Assembly: GCF_030131845.1 (NCBI RefSeq)
Contig: NZ_JASKYM010000001.1
Location: 434,001 to 498,000, forward strand
Origin: Romboutsia sedimentorum
Lineage (GTDB): Bacteria > Bacillota > Clostridia > Peptostreptococcales > Peptostreptococcaceae
DNA length: 64,000 bases
Direction: 5' to 3'
The notes under the pieces were generated by a model that saw only the letters and a program-made list of their open reading frames with translations, searched no databases and was not told the origin of the DNA. Both the position numbers and the translations under genes were made by a program. Shown piece by piece: positions 8,100 through 16,384 of the stretch (its first letter is position 1; every line of letters starts with the position of its first letter).

Positions 8100-9386
8100 T
8101 TAAAATAATATTTCTATTAAACTTTTAGGTCTTCCACCATTTCTACTGCTTTCTTTTCCATAAACCCTAGCCAAGTCTGCATCCATAATTTTTTGTAATA
8201 TCCTTCTAGCACTTCTTTCGCTTATATCTAAATATCCTGCTAATTCTTTAGAATCATATACACTACTTTGCCTAGATTTATTTATTGACATAATTTTATT
8301 TACATACTCACAACTTAGACTTGTTTTTTGTGATATGTTTATAGTATTTTCATCATTATTGATAATACTATAGCTTATCTCATTCTCATTTCCTAAAGGA
8401 CCTGTAAGATTATTTTTTTCATCAACTAAAAATATATCTCTACCTTTAGAATTATTAGATTCTTTAAGAGCCTTATGAGCATTGCTTTCTGCTTCATATG
8501 CAGTTTTTCCAAGACCTATCCCTATATTTAAGGTAAAGCCTATAGACTTAATATGTTTTTTTAGATTATGAAGTTTATTGTAATTTTCTTCATTATTTAT
8601 AGCTCCTTTATTTATAAAAACTATAAATTTATTACGACCAAAAGGAAATAAAGCTCCGTCTATGGACCGAACATACTCTACTATAACCTTATTTATATCT
8701 GACTTTTTTATCATATTGCTATAATAGTTATTAATATCTTCATCATAATCAGATATGTTTAAAATCTCTACAGCTAACTTTGAGCATTCAGCATTATTAA
8801 AAGCATGTTGAGTCATTATTTTTTTGTAGCAGTATTTAACTAAAGACTTGGTGGGTTCTAATTTAAACACTGGATAACCTAGCCTTTTTAGTTCATTATA
8901 TACAGCTTCAAATCCAGTTATCATTAAATTTATTTCTTTTTTCTCAAATAAGTCCATATGCCATTTTATATAATCTGCTTCATCTATATTTTTTAAAAAT
9001 GGAAGATAATAAATTTTTTTTGGATTTATTCCAATTTCTTCGATAACTTCATCTACCATATCTTCGTTTACTACATCTATACTAAATTTGTCTAAATCTA
9101 TATTTGAATTTCGTATATTCCAAAATGCCTTTAATATACTGCTGTCTCCTCTTGATACAAAAGTATATGGCTTTTTTATTTTATACTTTGACTTAATAGC
9201 TTCATCTACCCCACAGCCTGTAAGTATTATTCCATCACATTCTTTTTCGCAATCTTCAATGACTTCTATTGCATCTATTACTTTTTCTCTTATGTATTGT
9301 TTTATTTCTAGGTCAGGATTTACTTTTTTCAAATCCTCTTTTATTTTCTTTGACGAGTCTATTGGACCTACCACTCCTATTATCAT
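8100..9386 (-). CDS. Multi-domain transcriptional regulator with degenerate GGDEF-like domain
   Basis: About 428 residues. Residues 1-95 form an alpha/beta domain (IIGVVGPIDSSKKI, then CDGIILTGCGVDEAIK), resembling ligand-sensing domains such as PrpR-N. Residues 180-320 look like a GGDEF fold that has lost the active signature: GRNKF replaces GG[DE]EF, with IGIGLGKTAYEAESNAHKAL following. The last 70 residues hold a winged helix (SKELAGYLDISERSARRILQ). It should therefore bind DNA and sense a ligand, not make c-di-GMP. The start at 9386 is chosen because GGAGGAA lies 5 bases before it; an ATG four codons upstream overlaps that site. It converges on the DUF3100/M20 operon and may regulate it (inference). 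Confidence 0.65.
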   Translation of the reverse strand: MIIGVVGPIDSSKKIKEDLKKVNPDLEIKQYIREKVIDAIEVIEDCEKECDGIILTGCGVDEAIKSKYKIKKPYTFVSRGDSSILKAFWNIRNSNIDLDKFSIDVVNEDMVDEVIEEIGINPKKIYYLPFLKNIDEADYIKWHMDLFEKKEINLMITGFEAVYNELKRLGYPVFKLEPTKSLVKYCYKKIMTQHAFNNAECSKLAVEILNISDYDEDINNYYSNMIKKSDINKVIVEYVRSIDGALFPFGRNKFIVFINKGAINNEENYNKLHNLKKHIKSIGFTLNIGIGLGKTAYEAESNAHKALKESNNSKGRDIFLVDEKNNLTGPLGNENEISYSIINNDENTINISQKTSLSCEYVNKIMSINKSRQSSVYDSKELAGYLDISERSARRILQKIMDADLARVYGKESSRNGGRPKSLIEILF

Positions 9387-9469
9387 ATGTTCCTCCATAT
9401 TTAAGTTCTTTTTAATATGTTTACGTAAATATTATATCATGTTAAATGAACTATTAGTTATGAATATTG

Positions 9470-9540
9470 TTAATTTTAAGATAAGCTATCTCTTCATCAA
9501 TTATTTTGGTTCCTACATTATCTATATTAGTATCTACATC
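9470..9540 (-). pseudogene. Short S41 peptidase gene fragment
   Basis: About 70 bases closely match 2825-2890 of the degraded S41 gene. Read on the minus strand it gives NIDNVGTKIIDEEIAYLKI, against NIDNVEAKIINKDIAYLKI there. No start, stop or further homology is visible on either side. It is a debris fragment of the same gene family. Confidence 0.65.
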
Positions 9541-9541
9541 T

Positions 9542-9970
9542 TTAAATTATTTTTTCCATTATATATTCTTTATGAGCAGAGTCTTCATTAGCTTGTTCTT
9601 TTATTATTTTAAATCCTCTATGAATATAAAAGTCTACTGATTTCTTGTTGTCTTTGTATACTGCTAAATTTAATTTCTTGTATTTATTCAGTGCATAATC
9701 TATTAAACATTTTCCTATACCATTATTTTGAGCATCTACATCCACAAATAGTGCTCCTATAAATTCATTATTTATGATACTTATAAATCCTTTTATATCC
9801 TCATCGTCTTCATATACAAATGTTTCAGCTATTGGTATGTATATATCTTTTACAGTATTATAGCTATTTTTCCAATATTCCTCAGATATAAAGTCATGAG
9901 CTTTTATAGTGCTTTTTAACCATATATCCATTATTTTATCTATATCTTTATTTTCTAGATTTCTTATCAT
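9542..9970 (-). CDS. GNAT acetyltransferase
   Basis: A 142-residue single-domain GNAT protein. The acetyl-CoA-binding motif is GALFVDVDAQNNGIGKCLIDYA (about 73-94, Q-N-N-G-I-G as the pyrophosphate loop). The substrate-side DIWLKSTIKAHDFI near the N-terminus is typical of YjaB/PhnO-like members. The C-terminal FYIHRGFKII forms the final strand. GGAG ribosome binding site upstream. Substrate unknown; one of eight GNAT genes in the window. Confidence 0.82.
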   Translation of the reverse strand: MIRNLENKDIDKIMDIWLKSTIKAHDFISEEYWKNSYNTVKDIYIPIAETFVYEDDEDIKGFISIINNEFIGALFVDVDAQNNGIGKCLIDYALNKYKKLNLAVYKDNKKSVDFYIHRGFKIIKEQANEDSAHKEYIMEKII

Positions 9971-10124
9971 ATTAATAAATGTCTCCTTTATTGTGTTGTA
10001 GATTTGGTTTTATCATCAACTTATAGAAAATAATACTTCCATATATATTTATGTACAATTTTTATGCTTTCAATATATAAAAATTATTAATTTAATCGTT
10101 AATGTATTTTTGTAATTTTTTAAC

Positions 10125-10717
10125 TATGCTTTTAATTGTATTTGAGTTATCTTCTGCAAATATGTTTTCAAAATCTTTGCTTAAAGATGACATTTGATCT
10201 TGTGAAAGAGATGGTTTTATTGAAGGTTCAATTTTTAATATTAAATCTACTAAATCATAGTCAATAAAATTAGATACATCTTCAAAATTATTAATTAAAA
10301 ATTTTGCATTTTCATATGATGTAAAATCAGAATCTCTTCCATGTTGTAATAAATATTCACTAAGTTGGTAATCCTCGTTTGCATATCTAATGAAATCACC
10401 TGAAGGATCTATTATATTTTCTTTAGAATTTAGATACTCAATAATTTTAATTTGTTTTATTAACCTATCTTTTTCTGATAGATTTTTGTAGTGGTAATTA
10501 ATAAAAACAACTAACCCATAATCAGATTTTAAAATTTCATCTTTATAATCTTTATGCTCTTGAATTGACTCTTTTCCATATTTACTAAGGTCTTCTAAAT
10601 TTTTGTCAATATCCTTATCTCTAATTTTTGTTAATTGTTTAATATTTAAGTCCTCTAAATTTTTAGGATTAATATTTTTATTAAACTAATTGAAATTATC
10701 TTTTTTTTATTAAACAT
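10125..10717 (-). pseudogene. Broken paralogue of the 10775-11419 protein
   Basis: The first 12 codons (MFNKKKIISISL) are identical to the neighbouring intact gene. A deletion then removes the membrane segment and shifts the frame: the ATG frame hits TAG at once. A second frame, open for about 181 codons, carries the homologous body (NLEDLNIKQL, GRDSDFTSYENAKFLINN, PSIKPSLS). No ATG, GTG or TTG lies near the start of that frame. The flanking DNA is duplicated too. The product cannot be made in full. Confidence 0.8.
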
Positions 10718-10774
10718 ATATTTTCTTTAATTGTGCCTTTCTTTATTAATAGTCACATTTAAATGTCTATTAAG

Positions 10775-11419
10775 CTATTTTCCATTATCATCTAAAGATA
10801 TTTTTTTAAGCTCATTATCTAAAGATGCTTTTTGATTTTTTGAAAGTGATGTTTTTATTGAAGGATTAATACTTTCTAATATATCAACTACATCATAGTC
10901 AATAGAATTAGATACGTCTTCTAAATTATTAATTAAAAATTTTAGATTTTCATATGATGTAGTATCTGAATCTCTTCCATTTTCTAATAAATATTCACTC
11001 AGTTCGTAATCTTTATTTACTACATTAAAGTAATCACCTGCTGAATCCATTATTTCATTAATAGAATTTAGATACTCAATAAGTTTGATTTGTTTTATCA
11101 ATTTCTCTTTTTCTGTTAGGTTTTTGTAATTTTTATTAAAGAAGGCAACTAATCCTAAATCAGAATTTAAAATTCCATCTTTACGATTTTGAAATGTATT
11201 ACTAAGATCTTCTAAGTTTTTGTCAATATCATTATCTCTAAGTATTGTTAATTGTTGAATACTTAAATCCTCTAGGTTTTCAGACTTAGAATTTTCATTG
11301 TTAACAGCAGTTTGTTTTACATTACTATTAGTACTTTTATTAAAAACCACTAATAGACTAACTAATACAATTAGAATTATCATTAAACTAATTGAAATTA
11401 TCTTTTTTTTATTAAACAT
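10775..11419 (-). CDS. Membrane-anchored hypothetical protein, 214 aa
   Basis: The N-terminus has one membrane helix (residues about 8-26, IISISLMIILIVLVSLLVVF), with no lipobox Cys. A short polar linker and about 160 residues of acidic, largely helical sequence follow, rich in Asn, Asp, Leu and Lys. The helical part is probably outside the membrane. There are no catalytic motifs that I recognise. The ribosome binding site is weak (AAAGATAAT). A decayed paralogue lies directly downstream in the same direction, showing a tandem duplication. Function unknown. Confidence 0.55.
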   Translation of the reverse strand: MFNKKKIISISLMIILIVLVSLLVVFNKSTNSNVKQTAVNNENSKSENLEDLSIQQLTILRDNDIDKNLEDLSNTFQNRKDGILNSDLGLVAFFNKNYKNLTEKEKLIKQIKLIEYLNSINEIMDSAGDYFNVVNKDYELSEYLLENGRDSDTTSYENLKFLINNLEDVSNSIDYDVVDILESINPSIKTSLSKNQKASLDNELKKISLDDNGK

Positions 11420-11552
11420 ATATTATCTTTAGTAAGAGAGTTTATTGTAAATGCCAATCCCTCACTAATTCCTCCTTTCTTTCTTAATAGTCAAGTTTAA
11501 ATGTCTATTAAACTATTTATCATTAGCTTTTATTTGTAATTTAAAATAATTA

Positions 11553-12110
11553 CTATCCATTATAATCCTCAGCTATTAACGCGTACATAGCACAATCACA
11601 AATTCCTTGATTGTTTATGTCTGCTTTTCTCATTGTACCTTCATATTTCATTTTACATTTTATCATTACTTTACCCGAACCTGGATTAAGTGGGTCATGT
11701 CTTGATTCAACACGATTTACTTTAACCTCCTTTATAAAATATTTAATTATAGCATTTAGTGATTCTGTAGTAATACCTTTATTCCACCATTTTCTTCCTA
11801 TGCAATAACCAATATGAACCATCCCTATTTCTTCATCTTGACGCACAGTACTTATAGTTCCTATCGGTTCTTTTCCATTTGACTTCAATACAATAGCCCA
11901 TTGATAGAAATTTTCTTTTTCATATTCATCCACCCAGCTTTTTAAAACACCCTTTGAAGCCTCAACACTTTCCATAGGTCCCCAAGTTAGAAACTTTGTA
12001 ACTTCTGAATCACTTGCCCAATTTTTATACACAGCCTCTGCATCTGATATTTCAAATTTTCTTAAAATCAAATTCTCAGTCTCTATTACTTTTGTTCCAT
12101 TATGATTCAT
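11553..12110 (-). CDS. GNAT acetyltransferase, RimJ/RimL-like
   Basis: A 185-residue GNAT of the RimJ/RimL type (LILRKFEISDAEAVYKNWASD near the start). The acetyl-CoA motif is VHIGYCIGRKWWNKGITTESLNA (about 104-126), followed by VNRVESRHDPLNPGSGKVMIK, the usual second half of the fold. Members acetylate N-terminal amines, antibiotics or small amines; the substrate here is unknown. The gene starts behind GGGGGC and is the only gene of its unit. Confidence 0.85.
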   Translation of the reverse strand: MNHNGTKVIETENLILRKFEISDAEAVYKNWASDSEVTKFLTWGPMESVEASKGVLKSWVDEYEKENFYQWAIVLKSNGKEPIGTISTVRQDEEIGMVHIGYCIGRKWWNKGITTESLNAIIKYFIKEVKVNRVESRHDPLNPGSGKVMIKCKMKYEGTMRKADINNQGICDCAMYALIAEDYNG

Positions 12111-12212
12111 AACATGCCCCCTATATATTTAATAATAATTGTTTATTTAATTATAGCAGAACTTACAGTTTCTCATATGTCGACTAAAATAGCTATTTTT
12201 TTTAGCACCATA

Positions 12213-12246
12213 AAAGAACAATAGTTTTATCTCTATTGCTCTTTTA
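12213..12246 (-). terminator. Stem-loop terminator after cupin gene
   Basis: AAAAGAACAATAG pairs with CTATTGCTCTTTT around a short loop (one mismatch). It lies just downstream of the cupin gene stop on the minus strand; A/T runs on both sides allow use in either direction. Confidence 0.65.
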
Positions 12247-12268
12247 TTGACAATACATTTAACTAACT

Positions 12269-12598
12269 TTAATGTTGTGGAACAACTGCAAAGAAAATCA
12301 AATCTTCATTACCATCATTAATCAAACTATGTGCATGACCTTTAGGGCAATAATGGCATGAACTTTCTCTAACTTCTTCATATTCCCCGTTATATAAGAC
12401 CTTACCTTCTCCGCTTAAAATATAAATAACTTCACTATTTGTTTCATGTGTATGTAATCCGATAGACGCTCCTGGAATTAGCTTCCCACGCATAATCTTA
12501 TTATTTTCATCAGTATACATTTTAGTCGATAGTTCTTTTTCACCCTTGTGAAAATTTGGCATTACCTTTTCATCAATCTTATTAAAGTCTATTATCAT
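12269..12598 (-). CDS. Cupin-domain protein
   Basis: A 109-residue single-domain cupin. The two conserved motifs are visible: PGASIGLHTHETNSEVIYILSG (metal ligands His-His-Glu) and the later CPKGHAHSLINDG (His). It therefore probably binds a metal and a small ligand. The start at 12598 (MIIDFN) follows GGAGGTAGCGGAA; an in-frame ATG 22 codons upstream lacks such a site and would add a non-family extension. No partner gene is adjacent, so the role is open. Confidence 0.8.
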   Translation of the reverse strand: MIIDFNKIDEKVMPNFHKGEKELSTKMYTDENNKIMRGKLIPGASIGLHTHETNSEVIYILSGEGKVLYNGEYEEVRESSCHYCPKGHAHSLINDGNEDLIFFAVVPQH

Positions 12599-12749
12599 TT
12601 CCGCTACCTCCACTATTTCATAGTATAATATTTTGGTCATATGTATAAACAATTTTAAGTGCACAATTATAACAATCTTAAACTCTAATTAAATTATAAC
12701 CTTAGTAATAATCATAGTAAATAAAATACTCTGTCCTAAACCCTTAAAA

Positions 12750-13259
12750 TTATTTAAGAGTTAATGCTAATATATCTACATTATGGTTTTCATTTCCCAT
12801 GCTTACAGTTGTTGATTTTACTTTTTGGTATCCTAATGAGTCCCAAAATTTTCTTCCATTAATATTTTCTTCTACTACTCCTATTCGTAGTGTGTCAGCT
12901 CCTTGGCTTAGAGCATATTCTTTTATTTCTTCGTGGATTACTTTACCTAATTTTTTATTTCTTTCATTTGGTGAAAGTAAAAGTAAACCTATCATCCAAG
13001 TTCCGTTGTTCGGATAGTTTTTAAATATGTCTACAATACCAATTAATAAATCATTATATACTCCAAGTGTTAACGAATCATCTAATGTCTTTTTATCAGT
13101 GTATTTGAAAATATTATCTATATCCTCATCAGTTGCATTTGTGCCATTACACATTATATGATAGTCAGAACATAAATCATATAGATATTTAATTTCGCTA
13201 TGATTAGAAGATGTTATTGGTTTAATTAAATACTTATTTTCTAATATTGCTTTTATCAT
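12750..13259 (-). CDS. GNAT acetyltransferase
   Basis: A 169-residue GNAT. The acetyl-CoA loop is LLLLSPNERNKKLGKVIHEEI (about 91-111), followed by GADTLRIGVVEENINGRKFWDSLGYQKV, a textbook second half. Starts behind GGGGGTGATAGT. The N-terminal substrate part has no recognisable signature, so the substrate is unknown. Confidence 0.83.
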   Translation of the reverse strand: MIKAILENKYLIKPITSSNHSEIKYLYDLCSDYHIMCNGTNATDEDIDNIFKYTDKKTLDDSLTLGVYNDLLIGIVDIFKNYPNNGTWMIGLLLLSPNERNKKLGKVIHEEIKEYALSQGADTLRIGVVEENINGRKFWDSLGYQKVKSTTVSMGNENHNVDILALTLK

Positions 13260-13400
13260 ACTATCACCCCCTAATATAATACTTATTAACTAAATTATAG
13301 CAGAATCTATATTTAAATTAATAAAAAATGACCATTCACACCTATTACATTTGAAAATTGCCCCTAAATAAAATTTAGAGTATAATAGTCATTTATTAGG

Positions 13401-13440
13401 ATAAAAGGTAATACCCTAATTTAAGGATAATACCTTTTAT
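13401..13440 (-). terminator. Terminator of aspartyl-tRNA synthetase gene
   Basis: ATAAAAGGTAATACC and the complementary ATACCTTTTAT make a long stem just after the synthetase stop codon; flanking A/T runs fit a terminator on the minus strand. Confidence 0.7.
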
Positions 13441-13445
13441 AAATT

Positions 13446-14735
13446 TTATGGTATCAGTCTAGTTCTATCTCTTGTTATAAGAGTTGCTTCCCTAACATTT
13501 TCTAATCCTAGTATTTTACTAACAATTCTTTCTAACCCTATTGCCAAGCCACCATGCTTAGGAACTCCATATTTAAATATTTCAGTATAGCTCTCATAAT
13601 CGTTAGGATCTAAACCCTTGTACTTGATATTATTTATTAACATATTATAATCATGAATTCTTTGTCCTCCAGTAGTAATCTCAATTCCTCTAAATAACAA
13701 GTCAAAACTATGAGTTTCTTCTTCTCCACATGGCATAGTATACATTGGTCTTTTTGCTCTTGGATAATGAGTTAAAAATATAAAATCACTTCCTAGTTTT
13801 TCTTTAGCATACTCACAAATTAACTTCTCAGCTTCTGGATCTAAGTCTCCCTCCAAATCTGTTTTATTATATTCTTTTCTTAATATATCTATAGCTTCAT
13901 TAAGTTTTATCCTTGGAATAGTATCCTCTATCTTAGGAAGTTCTACATTTAACAATTGTAAATACTTTTGAGCCTCATTTTCTACCTTATCTATAATGAA
14001 CTTTAATAGCTCCTCTTCAAGGTTCATTATATCTTCTTGATTATTGATAAATCCAAGCTCTAAGTCCATGCTAATATATTCATTTAAGTGTCTGTTTGTA
14101 TCATGTTGCTCAGCTCTATATACATGCCCCATTTCAAAAACTCTTTCAAATCCAGCTGCAACCATCATCTGTTTATAAAACTGTGGACTTTGAGCAAGAT
14201 ATGCCTTATTTTCAAAATATTTAACTTCAAAAACCTCAGTTCCTCCCTCTGCACCTTCTGCAACAAGTTTTGGAGTAAATATTTCAGTAAATCCCTCCAT
14301 AATTAAATACTCTCTAAAACCACTAACTATTAAGTTTTGTACTTTAAAAATCGCATTTATTTTTTCATGTCTTAGACTTAAAACTCTGTTATTTAGCATA
14401 GTATCTAAATTTATATTTAAGTTTTCTTTATTTATTTCAATCGGCAATTCATTTTTGCAATTATTAATTGTCTCTAAGTTATTAACTTCAATTTCAAATT
14501 TATTTAGTTTGTTATTACTTTCTTTTACATTTCCAGTTATAGCTACAACTGATTCTAGTTTTATCATATCTGATTTAACTAGTTCATTATCAATAACACA
14601 TTGCACTAATCCTGTTCTATCTCTTAATATTAAGAATGTTATAGCTTTTAAACATCTTATGCGATGCACCCATCCTTCTATTTTTGCTTCTTTATCTATA
14701 TACTCATTTAATTTATCTATCATTATTCTTTTCAT
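13446..14735 (-). CDS. Aspartyl-tRNA synthetase, archaeal type (likely non-discriminating)
   Basis: A 429-residue class II synthetase. It has an OB-fold anticodon domain (residues 15-105, GWVHRIR). The catalytic domain carries motif 2 (VYRAEQHDTNRHLNE, about 203-217) and motif 3 (GLAIGLERI, near 395). Length and motif 2 match the archaeal/eukaryotic AspRS type, not the ~590-residue bacterial type. In clostridia this form charges tRNA(Asn) with Asp for the GatCAB amidotransferase route. That it is non-discriminating is inferred from the family; no gat genes are adjacent. Expression is controlled by the T-box leader upstream. Start follows AAAGGAG. Confidence 0.85.
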   Translation of the reverse strand: MKRIMIDKLNEYIDKEAKIEGWVHRIRCLKAITFLILRDRTGLVQCVIDNELVKSDMIKLESVVAITGNVKESNNKLNKFEIEVNNLETINNCKNELPIEINKENLNINLDTMLNNRVLSLRHEKINAIFKVQNLIVSGFREYLIMEGFTEIFTPKLVAEGAEGGTEVFEVKYFENKAYLAQSPQFYKQMMVAAGFERVFEMGHVYRAEQHDTNRHLNEYISMDLELGFINNQEDIMNLEEELLKFIIDKVENEAQKYLQLLNVELPKIEDTIPRIKLNEAIDILRKEYNKTDLEGDLDPEAEKLICEYAKEKLGSDFIFLTHYPRAKRPMYTMPCGEEETHSFDLLFRGIEITTGGQRIHDYNMLINNIKYKGLDPNDYESYTEIFKYGVPKHGGLAIGLERIVSKILGLENVREATLITRDRTRLIP

Positions 14736-14776
14736 ATCTTAAGGCTCCTTTATATATTATAATTTTAATTAAAAAA

Positions 14777-14804
14777 GCCCCTTGAGATTAATATCTCAAG
14801 GGGC
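14777..14804 (-). terminator. T-box leader terminator 2
   Basis: GCCCCTTGAGAT pairs with ATCTCAAGGGGC, followed on the minus strand by TTTTTTA. Placed right after the consensus T-box sequence. Confidence 0.88.
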
Positions 14805-14904
14805 GAAAGTTCGCGGTACCACCCTTTTTAGACTTGTTTTTTAGCTTTTGTTAAAGTAAAATATCACCTTAGAATGGGCCCTGTTCTATTTTAAATATAA
14901 AAAA

Positions 14905-14934
14905 AGCTTCCACTTCATTATAGAAGTGAAAGCT
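14905..14934 (-). terminator. T-box leader terminator 1
   Basis: AGCTTTCACTTC pairs with GAAGTGGAAGCT (one G-T pair), followed on the minus strand by TTTTTTTAT. It follows the first, slightly divergent T-box sequence. Confidence 0.8.
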
Positions 14935-15389
14935 ATATATTCACGGTGCCATTCTACTTGACTAAGCTAAATAAACCTAAGTCATCTCTTATTACACTTA
15001 ACGGAGTAACCCGACTTACCCTACTATTATTTTCAGATAAGCTTCTCTAGGATGTCTTTCAATATTACTTTTCTCATGGAGCTTTCACCATCCTCCACTC
15101 GCTTTAGATACTTAGTCAATATTTACTATTCCCTTCAATGAATTTTTAATATTATATTTACATTATAGTATGACTTTTATTTTAGATTGTCAACAGTTTT
15201 TTTGGATTTCATATAAAAACTGTAAGTATATAAAGGAATTATCTTCTAAAGTATCGTATCTTTACTATATACGTTTAGGCTTATCCATCAGAAAAATTAG
15301 ATGTTAAATATACTAATTTACAAAAATCATACTTTGATATATCTTAAAAAGCTATAATTAAACTATAAACATTAAAATGAGGTGTAAAA

Positions 15390-15905
15390 GTGGTAGAGTA
15401 CAAAAATAGAGAAGAATTAATTTTAGAAATTTCAAATCGTGCAAAATTATTTATCAAAGAGTTTGATGACATCGATGAAAAAGATAAAGATAAATTAATT
15501 GATGGAGTTGACAGAACCCCCGCTCAGATGATTTCTTATCAGTTGGGATGGATGAATCTCCTACTTGATTGGGAGAAACAAGAACAACAAGGACATACTG
15601 TTATAACTCCAGCTAAAAACTATAAATGGAACAACCTTGGTGGTTTGTATGAAAGCTTTTATAATGAGTACGATAAGTATACTCTTAAAGAGTTAAGTGA
15701 TATGTTCATGAAAAAAGAACAGCAAATTATTGAACTAATTAATAGTTGTACAGATGTTGAGTTGTTTGAGCAAGGTGGAAGAAACTGGTCATCATCAACT
15801 CCATCTAATTGGCCAATATGGAAATGGATTCATATCAATACTGTTGCACCGTTTAAGTCATTTAGGACTAAAATACGAAAGTGGAAAAAGTTGCAGCTAC
15901 AATAA
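15390..15905 (+). CDS. ClbS/DfsB-family four-helix-bundle protein
   Basis: A 171-residue protein of the ClbS/DfsB (DUF1706) family. Recognisable parts are DGVDRTPAQMISYQLGWMNLLLDWE (residues 40-64), GGLYESFYNEY (near 89), and the C-terminal NWPIWKWIHINTVAPFKSFRTKIRKWKK. ClbS, the best known member, is a cyclopropane hydrolase that protects its host from colibactin; most clostridial members have no tested function. GTG start behind GAGGTG. The 3-prime end faces the GNAT gene that was cut by the IS. Confidence 0.85.
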   Translation: MVEYKNREELILEISNRAKLFIKEFDDIDEKDKDKLIDGVDRTPAQMISYQLGWMNLLLDWEKQEQQGHTVITPAKNYKWNNLGGLYESFYNEYDKYTLKELSDMFMKKEQQIIELINSCTDVELFEQGGRNWSSSTPSNWPIWKWIHINTVAPFKSFRTKIRKWKKLQLQ

Positions 15906-15950
15906 AGAGACCTATAAATAGGTCAATTAATATTACTTATATATTCTTTT

Positions 15951-15958
15951 TTTAATAA
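15951..15958. repeat. Target site duplication, left
   Basis: TTTAATAA directly before the left end of the IS, identical to 17536-17543. An 8-base duplication is usual for IS1595-family insertion. Confidence 0.85.
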
Positions 15959-15984
15959 GGCTATGTTTTAATATAGTGTTGAAA
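15959..15984 (+). repeat. IS left terminal inverted repeat
   Basis: GGCTATGTTTTAA, five unmatched bases, then TGTTGAAA: 21 of 26 bases match the inverted right end (17510-17535). Confidence 0.85.
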
Positions 15985-16056
15985 TTAACAATTAAAAACA
16001 TAGGGGCATTTTACCTCACCCCTATGTTTTTTAATTAGTTTTTTTAACAATTTCAA
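15985..16056 (-). CDS. Possible 23-aa peptide inside the IS
   Basis: A TTG start 7 bases after a very strong GGAGGAGGTG site opens a 23-codon frame. It begins MKLLKKLIKKHRGE and ends with two Cys (KCPYVFNC). It follows the small membrane protein gene by about 57 bases and ends at the IS left repeat. The last half lies inside the hairpin at 15994-16032, which weakens the case: the coding may be chance. A basic amphipathic start with two terminal Cys could suit a small membrane-active or signal peptide, but nothing proves this. Confidence 0.3.
   Translation of the reverse strand: MKLLKKLIKKHRGEVKCPYVFNC
15994..16032. terminator. Stem-loop near IS left end
   Basis: AAAAACATAGGGG and CCCCTATGTTTTT form a 13-bp perfect stem with a 12-base loop. 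T-runs follow on both strands, so it can stop transcripts entering or leaving the element. Confidence 0.8.
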
Positions 16057-16113
16057 TTTAAGCACCTCCTCCAACAAAAATTTGGTTTTATTAACTCATT
16101 TGATCTATGAGAG

Positions 16114-16365
16114 TTATATACTACTGTTTGATTTTTTTGTGTCTAAGAAATTTAAAACCGAACCCACTAGTGCGAATATGGAAATAAGAATAACAGATGC
16201 ACGAACTGTAGCTGATTCTGCGTTACTTACTACTGTTAAAAATCTATTTTGTATAGATATTTCTTGAGATGTTATTAGCAAAAAAGCAGACGCTATTATA
16301 CTTAGCGAACCTAAAGTTAGAATTCCATAAATAGCTCCAAGTAGAATCTTTTTGATTTTTTCCAT
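16114..16365 (-). CDS. IS passenger: small membrane protein, 83 aa
   Basis: Starts behind GGGGAGGTGATAAAT, a strong ribosome binding site. There are two hydrophobic helices (about residues 7-31 and 53-73), separated by a short polar loop (TSQEISIQNRF) and followed by a basic tail. It lies within the IS, downstream of the transposase in the same direction, with an inverted repeat between them. I do not recognise a family. As cargo of an IS it might be a small toxin, immunity or regulatory membrane protein, but the sequence does not show which. Confidence 0.55.
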   Translation of the reverse strand: MEKIKKILLGAIYGILTLGSLSIIASAFLLITSQEISIQNRFLTVVSNAESATVRASVILISIFALVGSVLNFLDTKKSNSSI

Positions 16366-16384
16366 TATTTATCACCTCCCCTTT

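Larger units (their letters stand above)
14744..15125 (-). promoter_or_regulatory. T-box riboswitch leader with two antiterminator/terminator modules
   Basis: Read on the minus strand, the leader starts with a stem I region (GGATGGTGAAAGCTCC and the AAGTAATA E-loop-like part) and a stem III (CGGGTTACTCCG). A T-box sequence follows (AATGGCACCGTG, ending near 14941), with terminator 14905-14934. About 75 bases later a second, consensus T-box (GGGTGGTACCGCG, 14809-14824) precedes terminator 14777-14804. Only one stem I is visible, so both modules seem to share it. The specifier lies near TGAAAATAATAGTAGG; AAT (Asn) fits but I cannot fix its register. Uncharged tRNA should allow read-through into the synthetase gene. 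Confidence 0.85.

Noticed and set aside
8100-9386. Diguanylate cyclase
   Set aside because: The GGDEF-like fold lacks the catalytic signature; the protein ends in a DNA-binding domain.
14809-14950. Two complete, independent T-box riboswitches
   Set aside because: The second module has only about 75 bases upstream of it, too few for its own stem I.
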